The notes: generated by a model from the sequence alone, not told the origin. 64,000 nt of DNA from Streptomyces antnestii (GCF_004005495.1 NZ_RZYA01000018.1:1-64000), one strand, 5' to 3'. Positions 54,056-63,895 are shown, counted from the stretch's first letter. Numbers and translations: made by a program.

Positions 54056-54937
54056 TCAGGTCTTGGGGACGATCTGGATGTCGAGCTCGATCTTCACGCT
54101 GGAGCCGACCGCCGCGATCCCGCGGGCCAGCATCGTCTGCCAGTTGACCGTGAAGTCGTCGCGGTGCAGCTCCGTCGTGGCGCGGCAGGCGGCGCGGGTC
54201 TCGCCCTCCATGCCGTTGCCCGTGCCCAGGTACTCCGTGTCGAGCGTGATCGTGCGGGTCACGCCGTGCAGCGACAGCGCGCCGGTGATCGCCCAGCGGC
54301 TGCCTCCCTTGTGCACGAAACGGTCGCTGTAGAACTCGAGCGTCGGAAACTGGTCCACGTCGAGGAAGTCGGCCGACCGGAGATGGTCGTCGCGCATCTT
54401 CACGGCCGTGTCGATGGACGACGCGTCGATGACCACGTGCATCGCGGAGCGCTCGAACTGGTCGGCGATGCGCAGCGCGCCCGCGAACGTGTTGAACCGG
54501 CCGTGGATCCGGGCGAGCCCGATGTGCCGTGCCGTGAACCCGACCGACGAGTGCATCGGCTCGATCTCCCAGTCCCCGGACGCGGGCAGGGCGGGCGGCT
54601 GGGCGACCTGGAGCATGATGTCGCCGAGCGAGGAGTGCACGCTCTCCCCGACCGAGGCGTTCCCCCGGTACGGGGTGTACCCCTCCGCCGTGACCGCGAG
54701 CCGGTACTCGCCGGCGGGCACGGTCGCGACGAAAGACCCGAACGGGTCGGCTCCGCCACTCACGATCGTGCGCCCCATGGCATCACTGACCGCGAACTCG
54801 GCGCCCCGCACCGGCTCGTTGACAGGGTCGAGCGCCCGGCAGCTGAGGACACCCGCACCGTACGGCACGCTCACCCCGGCCAGGGGATTTGCTCGTTGAG
54901 CCCGGTTCGTACGGTTTCCCATCCAGCGGCCGAACAT
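54056..54937 (-). CDS. YceI-family protein with N-terminal carboxypeptidase-regulatory-like domain
   Basis: 293-residue protein in two parts. Residues about 30-110 form a small beta-sandwich (GAEFAVSDAMGRTIVSGGAD, then VPAGEYRLAVTAEGYTPY) like carboxypeptidase-regulatory or transthyretin-like domains. Residues about 125-290 are the YceI lipocalin-like domain (VGFTARHIGLARIHGRF, FLDVDQFPTLEFYSD, GVTRTITLD), which binds isoprenoid-type lipids in characterised relatives. No clear signal peptide is present, unlike the classical periplasmic YceI. Confidence 0.85.
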   Translation of the reverse strand: MFGRWMGNRTNRAQRANPLAGVSVPYGAGVLSCRALDPVNEPVRGAEFAVSDAMGRTIVSGGADPFGSFVATVPAGEYRLAVTAEGYTPYRGNASVGESVHSSLGDIMLQVAQPPALPASGDWEIEPMHSSVGFTARHIGLARIHGRFNTFAGALRIADQFERSAMHVVIDASSIDTAVKMRDDHLRSADFLDVDQFPTLEFYSDRFVHKGGSRWAITGALSLHGVTRTITLDTEYLGTGNGMEGETRAACRATTELHRDDFTVNWQTMLARGIAAVGSSVKIELDIQIVPKT

Positions 54938-55181
54938 GTGCGAGACACCCCGTGAGACTTGACACCACCATCAACGAAGATGCATTCGACCATCGTTGTG
55001 GCATTCGAGGCAACACGAGCCCACATCGCGGGAATGCCAGAGACTGTTACCCCCTGTATAGAGATGCCTGAATTTGGTATTCCACTTACTTTTTCAGCAG
55101 CGCAGCGGCATTTCTACCAGCGAGTAATGTCACACCGCCCACGCCGGCCGTCACGCTGCCGTCACCCGTCACCCTCACCCG
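54938..55181. other. Relatively AT-rich upstream region of the YceI gene
   Basis: Bases 54950-55130 are clearly less GC-rich than the surrounding coding DNA, consistent with a promoter region for the leftward YceI gene. A CAACGA-N15-TCGTTG dyad lies near 54970-54997. Near its right end GTCACCC is repeated several times beside the comEC stop. No gene seen. Confidence 0.45.
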
Positions 55182-57821
55182 TCACCCACCGCCGGCCACC
55201 ACCCCCAGCCCCGGCCCGCCTCCGCCCGGCCCGGACCCCGTCACCGCCAACGCCCCGTCCCGGTCCGTCCGGAGGACCGCCGCTCCCCCGGCCCGCAGCG
55301 CCGCGACCGTACGGGCCGACGGATGTCCGTACGGGTTGCCCTCGCCCGTCGAGATCAGGGCCAGCCGGGGCGCGGCGCGGCGCAGGAGCTCCGGGTCCTG
55401 GTAGGCCGAGCCGTGATGGGCGACCTTGAGCACGTCCACGGGCGGCAGCCCCGCCCCGGCCGGTGATCTCAACAGGGCACGCTGTGCGGGTGGTTCGAGG
55501 TCGCCCAGGAGCAGGAAGGTGAGTCCCGCGATACGGACGAGCAGCGTGACGCTCGCGTCGTTCGGACCGTCCGGGTCGGGTGCCGGGCGCGGCGGGGGCC
55601 ACAGCACCTGCCAGTCGAGGCGGCCCGCCCTCCGCCGCTCCCCCGCGACCGCCCGCGTCAGCGCGATGTGCCGGGCAGCCGCCAACCCCCTCACGAATCG
55701 CACCTGTTCAGGCGGCTCGTCGAAGCCCGTCGTCTCGATCGCCCCCACCTCGCGCCCCCGCAGCACCCCGGCCAGGCCCGCGACGTGATCCGCGTGGAAA
55801 TGGGTCAGCAGGACGAGCGGGACACGAGTGATCCCTAGCGAACGAAGGCAACGATCCACGAGCACCGGGTCCGGCCCCGCGTCGACCACCACGCCCTCGC
55901 CCGGCCCCGCCGCGAGCACCAGCGCGTCCCCCTGCCCCACGTCACACATCACCATCCGCCACCCCGGCGGCGGCCAGCCCGTGATGACCCGGGTGAGGGG
56001 CCGCGGCTGCGTGACCACGAGGAGCAGGAGCAGCACGCATGCTCCCGTGAGCCATGGGGATCTGAGCACGCGGCGGCCCACCAGGACCACGCCCAGGGTG
56101 ACTACGGCGAGCAGGAGTCCGCCGAGCGGGCCGCCGGGCCAGTCCACTCCACCGCCCGGCAGCCCCGCACCCGCCCGCGCGATGTCCGCGATCCACCCGG
56201 CGGGCCAACTCGCGCACCAGGCAAAGACCTTCGCGACCGGCATCGCCAACGGCGCGGTGGCCAGGGCCGCGAACCCCAGCACCGTGGCCGGCGCCACCGC
56301 GAACTCCGCGAGCAGATTGCACGGCACCGCCACCAGACTCACCCGGGAGGCGATGACGGCGACCACCGGCGCACACACCGCCTGCGCCGCGCCGGCCGCG
56401 CCGAGCGCCTCCGCGAGACGCGGCGGACACCCCCGCCGTCGTAGCGCGGCACCCCAGCGCGGGGCCAGCGTCAGCAGCGCGGCGGTGGCCAGGACGGACA
56501 GCAGGAACCCGTAACTCCGCGCGAGCCAGGGGTCGTACAGCACCAGCAGCAGGACGACCGTGGCCAGTGCCGGGATCAGGGACCTGCGTCGCCCGGTGCC
56601 GATGGCGAGCAGTGCGACGAGTCCGCATGCCGCCGCCCTCACCACGCTGGGCTCCGGTCTGCACACGGTCACGAAGCCGAGCGTGAGCGCGCCGCCGAGC
56701 AGAGCGGTCGCCCGCAGCGGGATCCCGAGACGTGGCGCGAGGCCCCGCCGCTCGGAACGGTGCGCGGTGCCGGGCGGGCCGATGAGCAGGGCGAGCAGGA
56801 TCGTGAAGTTCGCCCCGCTGACAGCTGTCAGGTGCAACAGGTCCGTGGCCTCGAACGCCTCGTGCAACTCGGGCGGCACTCTCGCGGTGTCCCCGACGAC
56901 GAGCCCGGGCAGCAGCGTGCGTGCGTCCGCGGGCAGCCCGTCGGTCGCCTCCCGCAGCCCGCTCCTGAGTCTCCCCGCGAACCGCTGAGCCGTGGACGGC
57001 GCTCCCACGATCTCCGGGCTGTCGTCGTGCCCGACGCGGAGCAGGGCCGCGACCCTGCCTCCGCCGGCGGACGCGGGCGCGAGCCCTCCGTCCACGACCA
57101 GCCGCGTACTGGGCAGGAGCGACAGCCAGGGCGACGGTCCGGCGGCCTCGCGGTCCACGTCGGCGAGGACCAGGACAGGCGTCCGCACCCGCGTTCCGGA
57201 CCCGGACCCCGCGTCCCCGGCCCGCGCCCGGGCGTCGACCCGCAGCACATCGGCGGCGATGACGACGGACGAGGGCGCCGCGTGGTCCCCCTTCACCCGC
57301 GGCCGCGTGAGCCTCGGATCGGCCGTCACCTCCAACTCGACCGTCACCCGCGCGTATTGCCGGGCGAGCCCGGGAACAGGCCCACGCGTCAGATCCGCAC
57401 CGTGCAGCGCGGCTGACGCAGCGGACGCGGCGACACAGAGCAGGACAGCGGCCACGGACATACGACGCGCCGGGGACGACGAGGGCAACGGCCCCGTCCG
57501 ACCGTGCCCACCCCTCGCCGCCCCGCCCAGCAGCAACAACCCCGCCACCGCCACGCAGACCGACGCCAGGACCGTCACCCAGACCGCCGGAGCGTCCAGG
57601 GCCAGCGCCGCCGCGATCCAGGCACCGAGTGCCGGAGGGACGAGGCGGAGGTCGGCCGGGCCCTCCTGCCGGGGATTGGCGTCACCCAGGGACCGGCCCG
57701 AGCCCTTACCGGCCACCGCTCCGGCCCGGGTCTCGCCCGACGCCCGTCGCCCCACCGACACCCTTCGCCCCGCCGACGCCCCTCGCCCCACCGGCGGCGC
57801 CGCAACTCCCGTGCGCCTCAT
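55182..57821 (-). CDS. comEC: ComEC/Rec2-family DNA uptake channel protein
   Basis: Polytopic membrane protein of about 879 residues. The N-terminus has hydrophobic helices and an OB-like external region, the central competence domain has LLHLTAVSGANFTILLALL near residue 330 and many helices, and the C-terminal part is an MBL-fold nuclease-like domain with LTHFHADHVAGLAGV. The metal motif is complete. ATG 57821 overlaps the comEA stop (ATGA), which fixes the start. With comEA it would form the inner part of a DNA-transport machine; natural competence is not a usual property of Streptomyces, so an alternative role is possible. Confidence 0.93.
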   Translation of the reverse strand: MRRTGVAAPPVGRGASAGRRVSVGRRASGETRAGAVAGKGSGRSLGDANPRQEGPADLRLVPPALGAWIAAALALDAPAVWVTVLASVCVAVAGLLLLGGAARGGHGRTGPLPSSSPARRMSVAAVLLCVAASAASAALHGADLTRGPVPGLARQYARVTVELEVTADPRLTRPRVKGDHAAPSSVVIAADVLRVDARARAGDAGSGSGTRVRTPVLVLADVDREAAGPSPWLSLLPSTRLVVDGGLAPASAGGGRVAALLRVGHDDSPEIVGAPSTAQRFAGRLRSGLREATDGLPADARTLLPGLVVGDTARVPPELHEAFEATDLLHLTAVSGANFTILLALLIGPPGTAHRSERRGLAPRLGIPLRATALLGGALTLGFVTVCRPEPSVVRAAACGLVALLAIGTGRRRSLIPALATVVLLLVLYDPWLARSYGFLLSVLATAALLTLAPRWGAALRRRGCPPRLAEALGAAGAAQAVCAPVVAVIASRVSLVAVPCNLLAEFAVAPATVLGFAALATAPLAMPVAKVFAWCASWPAGWIADIARAGAGLPGGGVDWPGGPLGGLLLAVVTLGVVLVGRRVLRSPWLTGACVLLLLLVVTQPRPLTRVITGWPPPGWRMVMCDVGQGDALVLAAGPGEGVVVDAGPDPVLVDRCLRSLGITRVPLVLLTHFHADHVAGLAGVLRGREVGAIETTGFDEPPEQVRFVRGLAAARHIALTRAVAGERRRAGRLDWQVLWPPPRPAPDPDGPNDASVTLLVRIAGLTFLLLGDLEPPAQRALLRSPAGAGLPPVDVLKVAHHGSAYQDPELLRRAAPRLALISTGEGNPYGHPSARTVAALRAGGAAVLRTDRDGALAVTGSGPGGGGPGLGVVAGGG

Positions 57822-58975
57822 GGCCGTACGAGATTCTGGAGGTCGGAGAAGCGCCGGTCGCCGATGCCGTTGACCTCGCGTAACTCGTCGACGGAGCGGA
57901 AACCCCCGTGCTCGGTGCGGTAGTCGATGATGTGCTGGGCCAGGACGGGGCCGACGCCCGGCAATGTGTCGAGCTGTTCGGCGGTGGCGGTGTTGAGACC
58001 GATCGGGCCCGCAGCCGCGGCCCCGGCCCCGGCGGCTCCCGCAGCTCCGGCCCCCGTCCCGCCCGGCGCCGCGGGGGCGCCCACGACCACCTGCTCTCCG
58101 TCCGCCAGCAGGCGCGCCCTGTTGATTCCCGTGAGGTCGACGCCCGGGCGGATCCCGCCGGCGGCGCGCAACGCGTCGGCGACCCTGGATCCGGCCGGCA
58201 GCCGGTGGATCCCGGGGCTCCGCACCTTCCCGCTGACGTCCACCACGATCTCCGCCCCACCGGTGCCGCCGGAACCGCCGGTGCCGGCCACACCTCCCGG
58301 GGTCTGCGCCCCTCCCGCCGGTGCGGACGGACCGGGCCCCGGCTGACCGGCGCCGGACGCACCGGCCCCCTCGCCGGGCGCCGCCGACCGCACCACCTCG
58401 GGCGCGCTCACCGGCTGAGCCCGCCCGGCCCAGAAGTGGTGCACGGCGAAACCGGCGGCGACGACCAGCACCACGACCAGAGCGATCACGCTCCGCCGCT
58501 CGAGCCCGCACCGCGTCTGCATCCACAGCGGCATCCGCTCACGCACGGCGAACACCGCGCGCTCCCGCCAGGGGGCCGCCGCAGGCCTCTCGACCTCGCC
58601 CGCCCCCTCGTCCCGCTCCCCCGCGAAGTCCCCCGCCGCCGCCTCGTCGACATCGGCACCAGCACCAGTACCAGCACCGACCCGAGCCCACCGCGGAGGA
58701 CGTGAGGACGCGGTGCCGGCCCACCGTGGAAGGGGCGCAGGCGCCGGCCGCACCCACTCCACCGGACCCGGCGAGCCCCGCGGCCCACCCCGCCCCTGCG
58801 CGAACAACGCCTCCGCCCGCAACCTCAACGCCTCGGCCGACGCCTGCCGATAGCGCCTCCGCACCCGCCTACGCCGCTGCCACGTCCCCGACCCGGCCCC
58901 GGGCGCCCCGTCCCCCGCAGCCGCAAGCGTCTCTGAATGTTCCGCCGCCTCTGAAAAAGCTGATCCAAGTGCCAT
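57818..58975 (-). CDS. comEA: ComEA-family helix-hairpin-helix DNA-binding protein
   Basis: 385-residue protein: a long basic N-terminal cytoplasmic region with Arg runs, one membrane helix (VIALVVVLVVAAGFAV near residue 165), a Pro/Gly/Ala linker, an SLBB domain (IVVDVSGKVRSPGIHRLPAG) and a C-terminal helix-hairpin-helix DNA-binding pair (LNTATAEQLDTLPGVGPVLA). The ATG at 58975 has no ribosome site, but TAGCGT (58988-58983) lies seven bases upstream and would give a leaderless transcript. Translationally coupled to comEC. Confidence 0.92.
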   Translation of the reverse strand: MALGSAFSEAAEHSETLAAAGDGAPGAGSGTWQRRRRVRRRYRQASAEALRLRAEALFAQGRGGPRGSPGPVEWVRPAPAPLPRWAGTASSRPPRWARVGAGTGAGADVDEAAAGDFAGERDEGAGEVERPAAAPWRERAVFAVRERMPLWMQTRCGLERRSVIALVVVLVVAAGFAVHHFWAGRAQPVSAPEVVRSAAPGEGAGASGAGQPGPGPSAPAGGAQTPGGVAGTGGSGGTGGAEIVVDVSGKVRSPGIHRLPAGSRVADALRAAGGIRPGVDLTGINRARLLADGEQVVVGAPAAPGGTGAGAAGAAGAGAAAAGPIGLNTATAEQLDTLPGVGPVLAQHIIDYRTEHGGFRSVDELREVNGIGDRRFSDLQNLVRP

Positions 58976-59044
58976 GTCACGAACGCTAGGCACTTCGCGA
59001 AATCGCCGGTGATCTTGCTCAATTCCCGGGGACAACCTGGCAGT

Positions 59045-59053
59045 TGTGGATAA
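59045..59053 (-). promoter_or_regulatory. DnaA-box-like nonamer
   Basis: TTATCCACA on the minus strand (TGTGGATAA on plus) is the classical strict DnaA-box sequence, placed 70 bp before comEA. Streptomyces oriC boxes favour TTGTCCACA, and a single box is weak evidence, so this could be chance or a DnaA-regulated promoter site. Confidence 0.3.
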
Positions 59054-59113
59054 CTCCGTCACCCACAACGCTCAACCCGCAACACTCAGCCCACGACCTG
59101 AGGAACCGTCACC

Positions 59114-59959
59114 TCACCGAGGCGACACAACCGCCCCCAGCAACCCCGGCCCCGTATGCGCCCCGATCACCGCGCCGACCTCACTGACATGCAGGTCCAT
59201 CAGCCCCGGAACCCCCTCCCGCAGCCGGTCCGCGAACGTCTGCGCCCGGTCCGGTGCCGCGAGATGGTGCACCGCGATGTCGACCTCGCTCGCCCCCGCG
59301 CGCTCCGTGACGATCTCCTGGAGCCGGGCGATCGCCTTCGACGAGGTGCGCACCTTCTCGAGCAGTTCGATGCGTCCGCCCTCCAGCTGCAGCAGCGGCT
59401 TCACGGCGAGTGCCGAGCCGAGCAGTGCCTGGGCGGCGCCGATACGGCCGCCGCGGCGGAGATAGTCCAGCGTGTCGACGTAGAAGTACGCGGCGGTGGC
59501 GGCGGCCCGCTTCTCCGCCGCGGTCACGGCCTCGTCTGCCGTGCCGCCCGCGTCCGCCACCTCGGCGGCGGTGAGCGCGCAGAACCCGAGGGCCATCGCG
59601 ACCATGCCGGTGTCCACGACTCTGACCGGCACCGGCGCCTCGCGCGCCGCGAGGACCGCGGCGTCGTACGTGCCGGAGAGTTCGGACGACAGATGGAGCG
59701 AGACGACGGCGGTCGCGCCCGCCTCGGCCACCTTGCGATAGGTGGCGGCGAAGACCTCGGGGCTCGGCCGGGACGTGGTCACCGGCCGGCGCTTCTGGAG
59801 GGCTTCGGCGAGTGAACGTGTGGAGATCTCCGCGCCCTCGTCGAGGGCCTGGTCGCCGAGGACCACGGTCAGGGGGACCGCGGTGATCCCGTGACGCTCC
59901 ATCGTCCCCTGCGGCAGGTAGGCCGTTGAATCCGTGACGATCGCGACATGGCGGGACAT
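59114..59959 (-). CDS. DegV-family fatty-acid-binding protein
   Basis: 281-residue DegV/FakB-type protein that binds a fatty acid for delivery to a kinase. The N-terminal VAIVTDSTAYLP, the SRPSPEVFAATYRKV segment with the TS-R ligand-carboxyl site, and the later DTLDYLRRGGRIG are family markers. No FakA-type kinase is in the window. It lies downstream of the coiled-coil membrane protein gene, same strand. Confidence 0.92.
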   Translation of the reverse strand: MSRHVAIVTDSTAYLPQGTMERHGITAVPLTVVLGDQALDEGAEISTRSLAEALQKRRPVTTSRPSPEVFAATYRKVAEAGATAVVSLHLSSELSGTYDAAVLAAREAPVPVRVVDTGMVAMALGFCALTAAEVADAGGTADEAVTAAEKRAAATAAYFYVDTLDYLRRGGRIGAAQALLGSALAVKPLLQLEGGRIELLEKVRTSSKAIARLQEIVTERAGASEVDIAVHHLAAPDRAQTFADRLREGVPGLMDLHVSEVGAVIGAHTGPGLLGAVVSPR

Positions 59960-60022
59960 GAGCTGGAGATTACCTGCCCGGGCCGGTGGACGGCAGCCCG
60001 GCCCCGGTGGCTCCGGCGCGCG

Positions 60023-60769
60023 TCAAGTCGTGCTCTCCGGGCGGGCTTTCTTCTGCCAAGGATAGGTGGGGCGCGGGTCGGCCGGGGTGATCGCGGGCCG
60101 GTCGGCCTCCTCGGCAGGTCCGCTCTCCGGGGTCTCCGGCCACGTCTGATGCGTGGCGGGGCGCTCCGGGGACGGGGAGTCGGGCCATGACGGCGGCGTC
60201 GGCGCGGTCTCGGGCGACGGTTCGGTCGTCCAGTGCCGCAGCGCCCCCGCCTCCACGTCGATCTGCGCGCTCAGGGTCTCCAGGTCGTCGTCCACGAGCC
60301 GGTGCGCGCGGTCTCTGGCCGCGCGGCGCAGGGAGTCGGCCGAGCCGGTGATCCGCTCCGTCCGCCGCCGCAGGTCGGGCAGGAGCTCGGCGAGATGCGC
60401 CTTGTCCGGCTCGGTCTCCAGCCGCTTCAGGTCCTCGTCCAGCTCATGGCCGTGCACGCTGAGCCGTGCGAAAAGGTCAAGCGACTCCTTGAGCGTGGGG
60501 TCGTCGACCACGTGCGCGTGGAGCGCGTCCTGGGTGGATCTCATCGACGTGCGCAGCTTGAGGCGTAGTTGGGCCAGCTCGCCGACGGCGCCCGGCTGGG
60601 CGAACGATTTGGCCCGCAGCGTCGTGTCCTCCACCGAACGGCGGGCCTGCGCGACCGTGCGGTCCACTCCGCGCTTGGCGGCTCCGACCACCTTCACCGT
60701 CGCGTACACACCGAGGGCCACGAACAGTACGAAGACGAGCGCCACTATTGCGAACACGGCCTCTCCCAT
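60023..60769 (-). CDS. Hypothetical membrane-anchored coiled-coil protein
   Basis: 248 residues. One N-terminal membrane helix (AIVALVFVLFVALGVYATVK), then a long charged helical region (residues about 35-185) with heptad-like patterns suggesting coiled coil (LRRRTERITGSADSLRRAAR), and a Pro-rich acidic tail. GGAGGAG lies directly ahead of the ATG at 60769. No motif gives a function; a scaffold or division-related role is possible but unsupported. Confidence 0.65.
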   Translation of the reverse strand: MGEAVFAIVALVFVLFVALGVYATVKVVGAAKRGVDRTVAQARRSVEDTTLRAKSFAQPGAVGELAQLRLKLRTSMRSTQDALHAHVVDDPTLKESLDLFARLSVHGHELDEDLKRLETEPDKAHLAELLPDLRRRTERITGSADSLRRAARDRAHRLVDDDLETLSAQIDVEAGALRHWTTEPSPETAPTPPSWPDSPSPERPATHQTWPETPESGPAEEADRPAITPADPRPTYPWQKKARPESTT

Positions 60770-60885
60770 GACGCTCCTCCCGACGAGGACAGCGGTCCGT
60801 CCGCCTCTTTCACTCTTCCACCGTAAACGGAAAAGGCAGGCCGGAGGTTCCAGCGGAACCCCCAACCTGCCCGTAGGGAACAACC

Positions 60886-60948
60886 CTGATCCCTGATCCC
60901 TGATCCGGCTGACCGGCTAACCGGCTAACCGGCTAACCGGCTAACCGG
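60886..60948. repeat. Simple tandem repeats downstream of leuS
   Basis: CTGATCC occurs three times in a row, then CCGGCTAA-type 8-bp units run four to five times up to 60948, just before the leuS stop. Such simple repeats are prone to slippage. They may also fold, since GGTTAGCCGG-type units are partly self-complementary. Confidence 0.85.
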
Positions 60949-60960
60949 AGCGGTCGTCGC

Positions 60961-63840
60961 TCACGCGGGGACGATGTTCACCAGCTTCGGCGCCCGCACG
61001 ATGACCTTGCGGATGCCGGCCCCGTCCAGCGCGGCGACGACGCGCTCGTCGGCCAGAGCGACCTTCTCCAGCTCCTCGTCGGAGATCGACGGGGACACCT
61101 CCAGGCGCGCCTTGACCTTGCCCTTGATCTGCACGACGCAGGTCACGGACTCGTCCACGACGTACGCGGGGTCGGCGACGGGGAAGTCCTGGTGGACGAC
61201 CGAGTCGGCGTGCCCCAGCTTGCGCCACAGCTCCTCGGCGATGTGCGGGGCCAGCGGCGCGACCAGCAGGACCAGGCGGTCGGCGACGCTGCGCGACAGC
61301 GGCCCGCCCACCTTGGTCAGGTGGTTGTTCAGCTCGGTGACCTTGGCGATGGCGGTGTTGAAGCGCATGCCCTCCAGGTCCTGGCGGACGCCGTCGATCG
61401 CCTTGTGCAGCGCGCGCAGCGTGTCCTCGTCGGCGTCGCCGTCGACCACGGTGACCTCGCCGGTCGCCTCGTCCACGACGTTGCGCCACAGGCGCTGCAG
61501 CAGACGGAACTGGCCCACCACCGCGCGCGTGTCCCACGGCCGCGAGACGTCCAGGGGGCCCATCGCCATCTCGTACAGGCGCAGGGTGTCCGCGCCGTAC
61601 TCGGCGCAGATCTCGTCCGGCGTGACGGCGTTCTTCAGGGACTTGCCCATCTTGCCCAGCAGACGGGAGACCTTCTCGCCCTCGAAGTAGTACGCGCCGT
61701 CGCGCTCCTCGACCTCGGCGGCGGGCACCGCGATACCGCGGCTGTCGCGGTACACGTAGGCCTGGATCATGCCCTGGTTGTACAGCTTGTGGAACGGCTC
61801 GGCCGACGAGATGTGGCCCAGGTCGAACAGCATCTTCGACCAGAAGCGGGCGTACAGCAGGTGCAGCACGGCGTGCTCGGCGCCGCCCACGTACAGGTCG
61901 ACGCCGCCGGTGGGCTGGCCCTCGCGGGGGCCCATCCAGTACTGCTCGATGGCCGGGTCGACCAGCTTCTCGCTGTTGTGGGGGTCCAGGTAGCGCAGCT
62001 CGTACCAGCACGAACCCGCCCAGTTGGGCATGGTGTTGGTCTCGCGGCGGTACTTCTTCGGACCGGTGCCGTCGCCCAGGTCCAGGGTGACGTTCACCCA
62101 CTCCTCGTTGCGCGACAGCGGCGTCTCGGGCTCGGTGTCGGCGTCGTCCGCGTCGAAGGTCCGCGGGGTGTAGTCGTCGACCTCCGGCAGTTCCAGCGGC
62201 AGCATCGACTCGGGCAGCGAGTGCGCGACGCCGTCCTCGTCGTAGACGATCGGGAAGGGCTCGCCCCAGTAGCGCTGGCGGCTGAACAGCCAGTCGCGCA
62301 GGCGGAAGTTGACGGTGCCGCGGCCGATGCCGGTGCGCTCCAGCCACTCCGTCATCCGGGCCTTGGCGTCGGCGACGCCCAGGCCGTCCACGGAGATCTC
62401 GTCGCTCGACGAGTTGACCAGGCGTGCCTCGTAGGAGCTGAACGCGTCGTCCCACGTGGCGGTGTCGGTGCCGCGGTCGTCGGACGGCTGCACGACACAG
62501 CGCATGGGCAGCTCGAAGGCGCGCGCGAACGCGAAGTCGCGGCTGTCGTGCGCGGGGACGGCCATGATCGCGCCGGTGCCGTAGCCCATCAGGACGTAGT
62601 CGGCGATGAAGACGGGGACCTTCTCGCCGCTGACCGGGTTGGTCGCGTACGCGCCGGTGAAGACGCCGGTCTTGTCCTTGGCCTCGGCCTGCCGCTCGAC
62701 GTCCGACTTCGAGGCGGCCTGCTTGCGGTAGGCGGCGACGGCCTCGGCGGGGGTCGCGTGGCCACCCGTCCAGACGTCGTGGGTTCCCTCGGGCCAGGCG
62801 GCGGGGACGATCCGGTCCACCAGGTCGTGCTCGGGCGCCAGAACCATGTAGGTGGCACCGAACAGGGTGTCCTGGCGGGTGGTGAAGACGGTGATCGCGT
62901 CGTCGCCGACGGGGAAGTCGACGCGGGCGCCCTCCGAGCGGCCGATCCAGTTGCGCTGCTGCAGCTTGATCGCCTCGGGCCAGTCCAGGGCGTCCAGGTC
63001 GTCCAGCAGGCGGTCCGCGTAGGCGGTGATGCGCATGTTCCACTGGCGCAGCTTGGCCTTGAAGACGGGGTAGTTGCCGCGCTCGGACCGGCCGTCGGCG
63101 GTGACTTCCTCGTTGGCCAGCACGGTGCCCAGGCCGGGGCACCAGTTGACGGGCGCCTCGGAGGCGTACGCCAGCCGGTACTCGCTCAGGACGTCGGCCC
63201 GCTCGGCGGCGGTCAGCTCGTGCCACGCGCGCGTGGAGCCCGGTACGGCGCGCTCACCGCTCTCGAACTGCGCGATCAGCTGGTCGATCGGGCGGGCCTT
63301 CTTCGCCTCGTCGTCGTACCAGGCGTTGAAGATCTGGACGAAGATCCACTGGGTCCACTTGTAGTACTCGGGGTCGATCGTGGCGAACGACCGGCGCTTG
63401 TCGTGGCCCAGGCCCAGGCGGCGCAGCTGGGACTTCATGTTGACCATGTTGGCCTCGGTCGACGTGCGCGGGTGGGTGCCCGTCTGCACGGCGTACTGCT
63501 CGGCCGGCAGGCCGAACGCGTCGAAGCCCAGGGTGTGCAGGACGTTGTGCCCGTTCATCCGCTGGAAGCGCGCGAAGACGTCCGTGGCGATGTAGCCCAG
63601 CGGATGGCCGACGTGCAGGCCCGCACCCGAGGGGTACGGGAACATGTCCATGACGAACTTCTTGGGCCGGGACGCGACCTCGGGGTCACCGGCCAGGTCA
63701 CCGCTCGGGTTCGGCGCCTCGTACGTGCCGTCGGCGTCCCAGAAGTCCTGCCAGCGTGCCTCGATGTCGGCGGCCATCGCCGCCGTGTAGCGGTGCGGCG
63801 CGGCCACCTCGGAAGCGGCAGCGGAATTCGTCTCGCTCAT
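60961..63840 (-). CDS. leuS: Leucyl-tRNA synthetase
   Basis: Class I aminoacyl-tRNA synthetase of about 959 residues charging tRNA-Leu. The HIGH-type motif is GLHVGHPLGYIATD near residue 75 and the KMSKS-type motif is GKMGKSLKN. The long CP1 editing insertion (FTTRQDTLFGATYM) is present. C-terminal anticodon-binding helices and the LeuS-specific end complete it. ATG 63840 is preferred over a TTG three codons upstream. A hairpin with a U-run about 60 bp upstream suggests attenuation or the terminator of an upstream gene. Confidence 0.97.
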   Translation of the reverse strand: MSETNSAAASEVAAPHRYTAAMAADIEARWQDFWDADGTYEAPNPSGDLAGDPEVASRPKKFVMDMFPYPSGAGLHVGHPLGYIATDVFARFQRMNGHNVLHTLGFDAFGLPAEQYAVQTGTHPRTSTEANMVNMKSQLRRLGLGHDKRRSFATIDPEYYKWTQWIFVQIFNAWYDDEAKKARPIDQLIAQFESGERAVPGSTRAWHELTAAERADVLSEYRLAYASEAPVNWCPGLGTVLANEEVTADGRSERGNYPVFKAKLRQWNMRITAYADRLLDDLDALDWPEAIKLQQRNWIGRSEGARVDFPVGDDAITVFTTRQDTLFGATYMVLAPEHDLVDRIVPAAWPEGTHDVWTGGHATPAEAVAAYRKQAASKSDVERQAEAKDKTGVFTGAYATNPVSGEKVPVFIADYVLMGYGTGAIMAVPAHDSRDFAFARAFELPMRCVVQPSDDRGTDTATWDDAFSSYEARLVNSSSDEISVDGLGVADAKARMTEWLERTGIGRGTVNFRLRDWLFSRQRYWGEPFPIVYDEDGVAHSLPESMLPLELPEVDDYTPRTFDADDADTEPETPLSRNEEWVNVTLDLGDGTGPKKYRRETNTMPNWAGSCWYELRYLDPHNSEKLVDPAIEQYWMGPREGQPTGGVDLYVGGAEHAVLHLLYARFWSKMLFDLGHISSAEPFHKLYNQGMIQAYVYRDSRGIAVPAAEVEERDGAYYFEGEKVSRLLGKMGKSLKNAVTPDEICAEYGADTLRLYEMAMGPLDVSRPWDTRAVVGQFRLLQRLWRNVVDEATGEVTVVDGDADEDTLRALHKAIDGVRQDLEGMRFNTAIAKVTELNNHLTKVGGPLSRSVADRLVLLVAPLAPHIAEELWRKLGHADSVVHQDFPVADPAYVVDESVTCVVQIKGKVKARLEVSPSISDEELEKVALADERVVAALDGAGIRKVIVRAPKLVNIVPA

Positions 63841-63895
63841 GATCCTCAAAGCTCCATCGATCGTCTCTGCTTACGGCTGACCGCGCTGGTCAAAC

